From positions 1,562 through 15,706 of the forward strand of contig CAJOCV010000029.1 in NCBI GenBank assembly GCA_905233785.1: a stretch of DNA of 14,145 bases. Reading direction: 5' to 3'. This document shows, in pieces, positions 1 to 5,327 of the stretch (position 1 is its first letter; each line of letters begins with the position of its first letter). Both the position numbers and the translations under genes were made by a program. The notes under the pieces were generated by a model. It did no database searches and was not told the DNA's origin. It was given only the letters and a program-made list of their open reading frames with translations. Source of the DNA: an uncultured Oscillospiraceae bacterium (GTDB taxonomy: Bacteria; Bacillota; Clostridia; Oscillospirales; Oscillospiraceae).

Positions 1-99
1 CGAGCGAATGGTCGTATCGGCAACCATCTTGCCGTTCTCGTCCAGAATGACCGCCTTGGTGTAGGTAGAACCGACGTCACAACCGCCAAAATATTTCAT
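1..99 (-). CDS. 2-hydroxyacyl-CoA dehydratase activase (HgdC/BadF-BadG family), N-terminal fragment
   Basis: Only the first 33 codons are in the window; the gene runs off the left edge. The visible N-terminus, MKYFGGCDVGSTYTKAVILD, has the phosphate-1 signature of ASKHA-fold ATPases (DVGSTYTK) as found in HgdC/FldI/HadI activases. Members of this family are homodimeric [4Fe-4S] proteins that use ATP to drive one electron onto the dehydratase component. The ATG at 99 is preceded by GGAGG (110-114) with a 10-nt gap. The two dehydratase subunits lie just upstream on the same strand, which supports the call and argues against other ASKHA proteins. The C-terminal half, including the cysteines that should bind the bridging cluster, is not visible, so function is inferred from the N-terminal motif and context. 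Confidence 0.85.
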   Translation of the reverse strand, partial: MKYFGGCDVGSTYTKAVILDENGKMVADTTIRS

Positions 100-124
100 A
101 TATCAATATCCTCCGTATATTTAT

Positions 125-242
125 TTAGTGAATAGTGAAGGGAGAATAGTGAACAGTTATGGTGCCGCTTCGCGGCGATTATAATTCGTTCGCCGGAGGC
201 GAACACCTTAACTATTCACTTTTCACTATTCTCTTTTCACTC
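125..242. repeat. Dispersed two-hairpin palindromic repeat, copy A
   Basis: This element fills most of the 169-nt gap between the large dehydratase subunit gene and the activase gene. Its arms are degenerate GTGAATAGT-like repeats. GTGAACAGTTATGGTG (149-164) pairs with CACCTTAACTATTCAC (204-219) at 14 of 16 positions. Inside are hairpin 1 (GCCGC 164-168, loop TTC, GCGGC 172-176), an AT-rich spacer, and hairpin 2 (GTTCGCC 188-194, loop GGA, GGCGAAC 198-204). The same layout recurs at 11624-11738 and 13558-13628 with different stem sequences. It contains no convincing ORF. It may be a MITE-like or REP-like element and may alter expression of the downstream activase gene. Confidence 0.8.
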
Positions 243-247
243 TCAAT

Positions 248-273
248 TGTAATATCGCTTACGCGATATTACA
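248..273. repeat. Perfect 11-bp hairpin over the stop codon of the large dehydratase subunit
   Basis: TGTAATATCGC (248-258) and GCGATATTACA (263-273) pair perfectly around a 4-nt TTAC loop. The TAA stop of the upstream gene (271-269) lies inside the stem. No T-run follows in the minus-strand reading, so this does not look like a standard intrinsic terminator. It could protect the 3' end of the upstream message or modulate read-through into the activase gene. It directly abuts repeat copy A and may be part of the same insertion. Confidence 0.75.
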
Positions 274-2059
274 TGCACACTTCGTCCTCGAACTCGACGA
301 GGGACGGGTCAACCGGCTCGGCGTGCTTGACCGTGCGCATGTACTCGTTGACCTTGTCGCGCATGGTGCGCCGGGAGACGGTGCGCGGGTCCATCAGATC
401 GTGCTCGACCCAGATGAGGTCGTAGCCGCGCTGACGCCCCTGCTCGTCCAGCAATCCCTGCACGGTGGCCATGTTCTTGCAGGCCACGTTCTGGTACATG
501 ATGACCAGCGGCGCGTTCCAGGCCTCGACCTGGCGCCAGCACTCGTCCACGACGTTCTGGTAGCCGCCGTTGGTGTGACGGCGCATGACCATGCGCTCGT
601 ACAGACGGGCGAGGTCACGCAGCGCCTCTTCCTTGTCCTCGGTCTCGAGGTGCTTGGTGAAGTTGAGCGACTCCATCTCGACCAGGATGTCGATGCCCCA
701 GCAGTTGGCCAGCCAGTTGGAGAAGTTGGCGTAGTAGTGCGCCGGGCAGGACCACACGATGCCGCGGTAGCGCATCTTGCGCTCGGGCCACGCGGTCTCG
801 CCGTTCTCGTAGGCCTTCATGAGCATCTTGTTGACCTTCTGCATGGAGGGGAGAACGCGCGGGTCGATGCCGCCGTCCATCTCGTAGTTCCACTTGCGGA
901 AGAGCTCGTAGCTCGGCCCGATGAACTGCGGGCGGGCGGACTTGTTGATCTCCCACTTCTGCAGCTCAAGGTCGGTCTCCTGGTTGAAGCGCTTCATCGC
1001 GGCAAAGTAGGCGTCCCAGCTCCACTTGGCGCCGGTGGCGTCCTCGATGGCCTTGATGCAGGCCTTGATGTCCTCGGCGGCCATCTGCACGGTGTTCTCG
1101 TCGTCCAGGTAGCGGACGGGGAAGCAGAGATGGAACACGGGGATATGCGGGAAGCGGCGGGCAAAGTAGGAGGAAGCCATGGTGGAGCCGTCGCAGGGCA
1201 TGGAGGAGGAGACGAACAGGGAGCCCATGTCGGGCAGCGCGTCGATGACCAGGGCGCCGCACTCGGAGGAGGGCACCGGGCAGGTATCGGAGGGCAGGCC
1301 GTAGCTCTCCACCGCGTCGATGTAGGGGATGCACACGAGCTGGTCGATTTCGGAGACCAGGAACATGGGCAGCAGCTGATGCGGGATGGCGAGCAGGTCG
1401 GGGAAGCCCGCGGCGATCTGACCCATGGTCATCTCGTCGAAGGTGAAGAGCTTCTTGTTGAGCTCGGTGGAGTTGCCGTTCTTGCGGTCGGCCTTGGAGA
1501 GGAAGACCAGGTTCTCGGCCACATAACGGAAGATCTGGTAGGTGACCTCATGGCTCATGCGCAGGTTGGAGCCGCGCAGACCCATGATATTCTTGTCCAT
1601 AAAGCCGTGGCAGCAGAAGTAGGAGATCATCCAGCGGTACCACAGCGCGCTGTTCATGGCGGGGATCAGGTCGCGGGAGAAGGTCATGAGGAGCATGCCC
1701 CACATGCGCGCCCACTCCCAGAAGTCATAGGCGGTATCCTTGACGCCGCGCCACTCACGGCGTACCGTCGCCATCGCGCCCTTGCGGTAGAGGCGGCCGA
1801 GGCTGCGCTCGCCGTTTACCACGCGATCCCACTTCTCGGCCTTGTCGAGCGCCATAAAGTCCTTATACTCGCCCTTGATCCGCTCACCGTCTGCCTTGAG
1901 GGTGTCAAGCACACCCTTGCCGAAGTCGGCCCAGTCGGTCTCCTTGAGCATTTCGCCGAAGATGCCGACGACTTCCATCAGGTTTTCGCCCTGTTTTTTC
2001 CAGTCAATATTATCTTTTGCTTTCCAAAAGCTCGGATTCGGGTACTGAACCTTGGCCAT
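269..2059 (-). CDS. 2-hydroxyacyl-CoA dehydratase-type large subunit (HgdA/HgdB superfamily), 596 aa
   Basis: This is one subunit of an oxygen-sensitive dehydratase or double-cubane-type reductase. It should carry an FeS cluster charged by the activase encoded downstream. The 2-hydroxyacyl-CoA dehydratase signature begins around residue 215. Candidate cluster-ligand cysteines are C260 and C267 (SDTCPVPSSECG), C289 (SSMPCDGS) and C527 (YQNVACKNM). At 596 residues it is well above the roughly 380-480 usual for these subunits. Most of the excess is an N-terminal region of about 200 residues rich in Trp, Met and aromatics (for example WARMWGMLLM near 116-125), with no clear signal peptide. The ATG at 2059 overlaps the preceding gene's TAA (TAATG), indicating translational coupling, and a GGGGG-rich Shine-Dalgarno lies just upstream. 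No CoA-transferase gene is visible, so the substrate is unknown. It could equally be a DCCP-like (YjiM-type) protein that does not act on 2-hydroxyacyl-CoA. Confidence 0.85.
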   Translation of the reverse strand: MAKVQYPNPSFWKAKDNIDWKKQGENLMEVVGIFGEMLKETDWADFGKGVLDTLKADGERIKGEYKDFMALDKAEKWDRVVNGERSLGRLYRKGAMATVRREWRGVKDTAYDFWEWARMWGMLLMTFSRDLIPAMNSALWYRWMISYFCCHGFMDKNIMGLRGSNLRMSHEVTYQIFRYVAENLVFLSKADRKNGNSTELNKKLFTFDEMTMGQIAAGFPDLLAIPHQLLPMFLVSEIDQLVCIPYIDAVESYGLPSDTCPVPSSECGALVIDALPDMGSLFVSSSMPCDGSTMASSYFARRFPHIPVFHLCFPVRYLDDENTVQMAAEDIKACIKAIEDATGAKWSWDAYFAAMKRFNQETDLELQKWEINKSARPQFIGPSYELFRKWNYEMDGGIDPRVLPSMQKVNKMLMKAYENGETAWPERKMRYRGIVWSCPAHYYANFSNWLANCWGIDILVEMESLNFTKHLETEDKEEALRDLARLYERMVMRRHTNGGYQNVVDECWRQVEAWNAPLVIMYQNVACKNMATVQGLLDEQGRQRGYDLIWVEHDLMDPRTVSRRTMRDKVNEYMRTVKHAEPVDPSLVEFEDEVCM

Positions 2060-3255
2060 TATGCCCTACCCCCTTCTTTATGAATGCGTTTGATCTCCAG
2101 GGACTCCACAAAGGCCTGTACGCGGGTGCGCAGCTGGCCGGAGTTGCCGTTGTTGTACAGACGGTCGATGGAGAGGACGGGCCAGCCGTACTCATCGTGC
2201 ATGATGTGGCTGACCAGCGCGCGCTCAAAGCCCCAGTAGTCGCAGTACTTCATCTGCTCGTAGATGATGCCCTCGGCGCCGAACTCCTTGGCAAGGCGGT
2301 CAGCCGTCTCGCGGCGCTGCAGCACCTTCTCGTCGGCGATGTAGCGGGCGCACTCGGAGACCTCCATGTAATGGCGGCAGATCTGGCGCAGCGCGGGCTC
2401 CTCGTCATTGAGCTCGATGACCTCGCGGCCGGGCGTGGAGCCGAAGCAGTAGCGGTCGGACACGACCAGCGCGCCCACATTCTCAATGAGCTTGGTGAGC
2501 TTGGGATCGTCGATCTCGGAGCCGACGATGGCCACTCTCGCGCGGAAGGCGGGCTTGGCGTCGGGCTCGCGGGTCTTGAGCTCCTCCAGCGTCTCCCGCA
2601 GGTAGGGCAGGATCAGCTTCGTGGGGCAGACATAGCTTACCAGATTCAGCAGATGGAACTCGTAGCCGGTGATGACGGGATTCGCGGCCTTGCGCATCTC
2701 GCGGATCTCGGTGATGACCCTGCACATCTCGTTGTGCTCGGCGACGGCCTTGCGGATGGCCTCGTCGGAGATGTCGGTGCCGAAGACCTCATGAATCCGG
2801 TCAAGCACATGTACCTGCATCTGCCGGACGTAGCCGTCGATCGTGTAGTCTGTGATCTTGAAGGGCATGTCGCAGTGGGTGACGAAGAAATTGGGCTTCT
2901 CGTTGACGTTCAGGATCTCGAAGTGCTCCATGGAGCGGTTCATCATCGAGCAGGCGTCCACGCCGATCAGCGCGTCCAGATACCGGTAGCCGCCCTCGAT
3001 GGCGCGCTCAAGCAGAGCACGGGCGTACTCGCAGGTATAGTTGGACATGTAATAGGTGGCAATGTCGATCGAACCGGTGTTGGGGGCACGGAGTCTGGTT
3101 GAGAAGCAGTTATCGACATTGAGCAGCACCTCGGGGATATGGAAGCAGGTATAGCCGAGACATACGCCGCCTTCGGCCTTGGCCTTCTCCACCAGCTCAT
3201 TGTCAGCATTCTCAAGCAAACTCTCAAAGTAGATCAGATGCTTAAGATCTTTCAA
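2059..3255 (-). CDS. 2-hydroxyacyl-CoA dehydratase-type small subunit (HgdB/HadC family), 398 aa
   Basis: This is the partner subunit of the downstream 596-residue protein. Its length and motif order fit the HgdB/HadC type: GYTCFHIPEVLL with C37, DACSMMNR with C102, EQMKYCDYWGFE with C338, and the C-terminal NSGQLRTRVQAFVE motif at 371-384. The three cysteines are the expected cluster ligands by family comparison. The start is TTG at 3255. An in-frame TAA lies two codons upstream with no ATG in between, and AAGAGGTG (3262-3269) sits 6 nt away, so TTG is the only sensible start. The gene begins 17 nt after the CooC-like gene ends and overlaps the next gene by one base. Activity on a hydroxyacyl-CoA is a family-level expectation only; related proteins such as double-cubane reductases act on other small substrates. 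Confidence 0.88.
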   Translation of the reverse strand: MKDLKHLIYFESLLENADNELVEKAKAEGGVCLGYTCFHIPEVLLNVDNCFSTRLRAPNTGSIDIATYYMSNYTCEYARALLERAIEGGYRYLDALIGVDACSMMNRSMEHFEILNVNEKPNFFVTHCDMPFKITDYTIDGYVRQMQVHVLDRIHEVFGTDISDEAIRKAVAEHNEMCRVITEIREMRKAANPVITGYEFHLLNLVSYVCPTKLILPYLRETLEELKTREPDAKPAFRARVAIVGSEIDDPKLTKLIENVGALVVSDRYCFGSTPGREVIELNDEEPALRQICRHYMEVSECARYIADEKVLQRRETADRLAKEFGAEGIIYEQMKYCDYWGFERALVSHIMHDEYGWPVLSIDRLYNNGNSGQLRTRVQAFVESLEIKRIHKEGGRA

Positions 3256-3261
3256 ATGTTA

Positions 3262-3269
3262 CACCTCTT
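3262..3269 (-). promoter_or_regulatory. Ribosome binding site fixing the TTG start of the small dehydratase subunit
   Basis: AAGAGGTG on the minus strand lies 6 nt before TTG at 3255. An in-frame TAA lies between it and the start codon, so no upstream start is possible. Confidence 0.75.
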
Positions 3270-3272
3270 CTT

Positions 3273-4034
3273 TCACAGTATGTCTATTTTCCGGAGTGCT
3301 TCCTCCACTCCCTTGAGCATTACGGAATCCGCAGGCAGCTCCATCACGCTCTTGCCGCGAATGTCGTTTGCGGCAAAGGTGTCGTCTGCGGGGATCGCCG
3401 TGAGCACCTCCACCGGGCACTCCATGAGCGGAACCAGTTCGGGATTGGTGACACGGTTGATGATGGCGCCGATCCGGTCGTAGGAGATCAGCTCGTCCGC
3501 CACGCCCTTGATGGTGGTGATGACCTGTACGCCCTTTTTGCTCTGATCGGTGATGAGCAGCAGGTGGCTGACGCGCTCCATCACGCGGCGCTGGATCTGT
3601 TCGATCCCGGCCTCGCCGTCGATCACGACATAGTCAAAGCTGTTGGCAAGGATGCCGATGACCTCCTTGAGATAGGAGTTTACCTTACAGTAGCAGCCGG
3701 AGCTCTCCGGTCTGCCGATGGCGAGAAAGGCAAAGCCCGGCATCTCCACGAGCGCGTCGAAAATGCGGAAGCGCGCCTCACTGAGAAGCTCGAGCGCCTC
3801 CCTGGTTTCCCCGTTTTCCACGCTGTCCACAATGCTCATGCGAATATCATCCAGCGTCAGCTTGACATCCACACCGAGCGCCACAGACAGGCCGACCGCG
3901 GGATCCGCGTCGATGGCAAGAATTTTTTTGTCGGGATAGGCTTCCACCAGCCTGCGCACGATGCAAGCGCAGATCGAGGTCTTGCCGACGCCGCCCTTGC
4001 CCGCCACGGTAATGATCCTGGCTTTTTTCTCCAT
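3273..4034 (-). CDS. CooC-like P-loop ATPase (CODH/AcsF-type metallocluster maturation family), 253 aa
   Basis: This is a MinD/SIMIBI-class ATPase. It has a deviant Walker A motif (GKGGVGKT, residues 12-19), IDADP at 41-45, and a Walker B-like strand DYVVIDGEAG at 134-143. The sequence GRPESSGCYCKVN (107-119) carries the C-X-C pair (C114, C116) typical of CooC, in which a dimer binds a metal ion before nickel insertion into carbon monoxide dehydrogenase. Length matches CooC (about 250-260). It is the first gene of the dehydratase operon: its promoter lies about 55 nt upstream, a GAGGGG Shine-Dalgarno at about 4041-4048 precedes the ATG, and the small dehydratase subunit follows after 17 nt. 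No CODH gene is visible. I infer that it matures or loads a cluster in the dehydratase-like enzyme. Alternatively it serves a CODH encoded elsewhere. Confidence 0.85.
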   Translation of the reverse strand: MEKKARIITVAGKGGVGKTSICACIVRRLVEAYPDKKILAIDADPAVGLSVALGVDVKLTLDDIRMSIVDSVENGETREALELLSEARFRIFDALVEMPGFAFLAIGRPESSGCYCKVNSYLKEVIGILANSFDYVVIDGEAGIEQIQRRVMERVSHLLLITDQSKKGVQVITTIKGVADELISYDRIGAIINRVTNPELVPLMECPVEVLTAIPADDTFAANDIRGKSVMELPADSVMLKGVEEALRKIDIL

Positions 4035-4084
4035 TTAGGTTCCCCCTCGGAAAATGAGTAGAAACTACCCATCATGCATTATCG

Positions 4085-4112
4085 TTGACATTTTAACACA
4101 GTCCCATAGAAT
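4085..4112 (+). promoter_or_regulatory. Possible plus-strand promoter overlapping the operon promoter
   Basis: TTGACA (4085-4090), 16 nt, then TAGAAT (4107-4112) makes a near-consensus promoter reading to the right. It would transcribe the gene-free stretch up to the hairpin at 4343-4377 and, beyond it, antisense to the blaI-like gene. It overlaps the minus-strand -10, so the two would compete. No protein with a ribosome site lies downstream. Confidence 0.35.
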
Positions 4113-4118
4113 ATGCAA
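4090..4118 (-). promoter_or_regulatory. Sigma-A-type promoter of the CooC-dehydratase operon
   Basis: On the minus strand, TTGCAT (4113-4118) is followed after exactly 17 nt by TAAAAT (4090-4095). This places a start near 4083 and gives a leader of about 48 nt, which contains a small hairpin (GGTAG, TTT, CTACT around 4055-4068). The sequence TGTGTTAAAAT followed by GTCAA around the -10 also occurs in the blaI-like promoter at 4831-4859. Confidence 0.7.
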
Positions 4119-4342
4119 GATAAACACTCTATTTTTATCTTCCCCGTCTTTTTTGGTGCAAATTGCCGGTTTTGCCTGCCTCCGCAGCCCGGCCCCGGTT
4201 TTCAGTCCTCAGAATTCAGTTTTCAGACAAAACGCCGGAACTTTTGCGTGAATTTCCGTTCGTTTCGGCTCCACGCAATCGCCAATAAGCCCGACTGTTT
4301 CCTCTTCTCCGGAACCCGAAAACTGGATACTGAAAACGATAA
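4119..4342. other. Gene-free stretch with possible remnant of an inverted-repeat element
   Basis: Together with the promoter region and the hairpin at its edges, this makes about 360 nt without a credible gene between the CooC-like gene and the blaI-like gene. ORFs here lack ribosome sites. Near its two ends are GTTTTCAGT (about 4198-4206) plus CAGTTTTCAG and, in opposite orientation, GAAAACTGG with ACTGAAAAC (about 4317-4337). These resemble degenerate terminal repeats of a lost MITE-like element. Apart from that I see nothing I can name. Confidence 0.4.
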
Positions 4343-4377
4343 GGGGCAGTGAAAAAACTACGTTTTTTCACTGCCCC
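4343..4377 (-). terminator. Perfect 16-bp hairpin, probable terminator of the blaI-like gene
   Basis: GGGGCAGTGAAAAAAC (4343-4358) pairs perfectly with GTTTTTTCACTGCCCC (4362-4377) around a 3-nt loop. It lies 21 nt past the stop of the minus-strand blaI-like gene. The T-run is inside the stem, and what follows on the minus strand (TTATCGTTTTC) is only moderately T-rich. Termination is therefore likely but not textbook. The symmetry would let it act in both directions. Confidence 0.6.
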
Positions 4378-4398
4378 ACGATACAAGCATCCTGTTTT

Positions 4399-4758
4399 CT
4401 ATTCCTCCAGCAGCCGCCTGATTTCAGCGCGCTGCCGCGCATCCAGCGGATAGGCCGCCAGATATGCCTTAGCCAGCGCCACAGCCTCCGGCGCGCATTT
4501 GGTGGAGTCCAGCGTCCCCACATGGTACTCCTCACAGCTGAACGCAGCCTCATAGACACGCCCACAGGTCTTCCCACACTTGACAAAGCCCGCCTCGCGT
4601 ATAGCCCCCTTCTTGAGCATGCTGTTGAGCAGAATATGCACCGAACTATCCATCCAGGTTTTATCCGTTGACAGGCTCAGAATCTCTCCTCGGGAGAGGG
4701 CGCGGTTTTCCCGCCACAGTACATCCATGATCTCGATCTCGTTTTTCGTCAGGTACAT
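4399..4758 (-). CDS. BlaI/MecI/CopY-family winged-helix repressor, 119 aa
   Basis: The N-terminal part (residues 1-75) has the BlaI/MecI pattern: LTKNEIEIMDVLW, then the recognition region around STDKTWMDSSVHILLNSMLKKGAI. Family members are dimeric repressors that bind dyad operators and often control beta-lactam, copper or envelope genes. No BlaR-type sensor or beta-lactamase is in the window. The ATG at 4758 is chosen because AAAGGGGG precedes it by about 7 nt; the longer reading upstream would start beyond this site and has no support. An unusual point is four cysteines (C61, C65, C75, C88), two of them as CGKTC, so a metal or redox switch is possible but unproven. The gene has its own promoter, a dyad over the -35, and diverges from the DUF1858 gene. 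Confidence 0.8.
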   Translation of the reverse strand: MYLTKNEIEIMDVLWRENRALSRGEILSLSTDKTWMDSSVHILLNSMLKKGAIREAGFVKCGKTCGRVYEAAFSCEEYHVGTLDSTKCAPEAVALAKAYLAAYPLDARQRAEIRRLLEE

Positions 4759-4830
4759 GCGGTGTCCCCCTTTCTCGGGAGCAGAAGCGAACTGCTCAGA
4801 AAACACTGGTTCCAGCTTCCAGTTTGACAT

Positions 4831-4859
4831 ATTTTAACACAATCTGTCGTGGTTGACAA
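4831..4859 (-). promoter_or_regulatory. Promoter of the blaI-like repressor
   Basis: On the minus strand TTGTCA (4854-4859), 17 nt, TAAAAT (4831-4836) is close to consensus. The 11 bases TGTGTTAAAAT ending in the -10 are identical to those in the CooC operon promoter. GTCAA follows in both, after a 2-nt longer gap here. Confidence 0.75.
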
Positions 4860-4875
4860 TATGGCAATGTTAACC
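4851..4875. promoter_or_regulatory. Candidate operator dyad over the repressor -35
   Basis: GGTTGACAAT (4851-4860) and AATGTTAACC (4866-4875) form an inverted repeat with 8 of 10 matches around a 5-nt centre. It covers the -35 of the blaI-like promoter, a usual place for autoregulation by this family. The half-site is not the textbook TACA-TGTA type, so the binding protein is inferred. Confidence 0.45.
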
Positions 4876-4956
4876 AAAATTTGCCAGTTCTTTCTGTTCT
4901 TCTGCCCATATTCCGGGGCTGCTCCGATTTCGCCATCAGGAAATCGCACTGTGCCC

Positions 4957-4984
4957 TTGATTTTTTCCGGAAGCCTGCTATACT
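4957..4984 (+). promoter_or_regulatory. Promoter of the DUF1858 gene
   Basis: TTGATT (4957-4962), 16 nt, TATACT (4979-4984). This predicts a start near 4991 and a leader of about 30 nt, with AAAGGA at 5008-5013 before the ATG. Confidence 0.65.
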
Positions 4985-5021
4985 TACATTGTAATCAACC
5001 AATTTGGAAAGGAACATCCCT

Positions 5022-5234
5022 ATGCAGATCACAAAAGAGACCACCATGGGTCAGATGCTCGAGTACGATATGGGCATCGCTTATGTTCTGATGCAGTGCG
5101 GCATGCACTGTGTCGGCTGCCCCTCCTCCATCGGCGAGAGCCTGGAAGAGGCCTGCCTCGTCCACGGTCTGAACGCTGATGTCGTCATGACCCAGATCGA
5201 GGAGTATCTGGCCAGCCGTCCGGCGGAAGCCTGA
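5022..5234 (+). CDS. DUF1858-domain small cysteine protein, 70 aa
   Basis: The protein spans a whole DUF1858 domain: an N-terminal MQITKETTMGQMLEYD segment, then the cysteine motif CGMHCVGCP (C26, C30, C33), then an acidic C-terminal helix ending near residue 65. DUF1858 proteins are often called hybrid-cluster-associated or disulfide oxidoreductase-like, and their exact function is unknown to me. The ATG at 5022 follows AAAGGA (5008-5013) by 8 nt, which favours it over an upstream TTG at 5004. A promoter lies about 40 nt upstream and a strong terminator follows, so it is a single-gene unit divergent from the blaI-like repressor. The conserved cysteines suggest redox or FeS-related work, which suits an anaerobe with a dehydratase operon nearby, but no link is shown. 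Confidence 0.85.
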   Translation: MQITKETTMGQMLEYDMGIAYVLMQCGMHCVGCPSSIGESLEEACLVHGLNADVVMTQIEEYLASRPAEA

Positions 5235-5238
5235 TGCA

Positions 5239-5294
5239 AACACGAAGGGGCTGTGTAAAACGCAGCCCCTTCGTGTTAGTTTTCAGTTTTTAGC
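5239..5294 (+). terminator. Intrinsic terminator after the DUF1858 gene
   Basis: AACACGAAGGGGCTG (5239-5253) pairs perfectly over 15 bp with CAGCCCCTTCGTGTT (5263-5277), with T-rich sequence from 5280 to 5294. It starts 5 nt after the stop codon. Only about 34 nt separate it from the next gene. Confidence 0.85.
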
Positions 5295-5327
5295 CTTTAG
5301 CTTTTTGGAAAACGGAAAGGAGCAGGG

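Noticed and set aside
159..425. 88-codon plus-strand ORF starting in repeat copy A
   Set aside because: It spans the palindromic repeat and then runs antisense to the dehydratase gene; no ribosome site.
323..2083. 586-codon open frame on the plus strand opposite the large dehydratase subunit
   Set aside because: Antisense shadow of a well-supported gene. The low-complexity translation is rich in His, Val, Gly and Leu, and there is no ribosome site.
2017..3102. 361-codon open frame on the plus strand opposite the small dehydratase subunit
   Set aside because: Antisense shadow; no motif and no start signals.
4113..4352. 79-codon plus-strand ORF in the gap before the blaI-like gene
   Set aside because: No ribosome site, no recognisable composition, and it ends inside the hairpin at 4343-4377.
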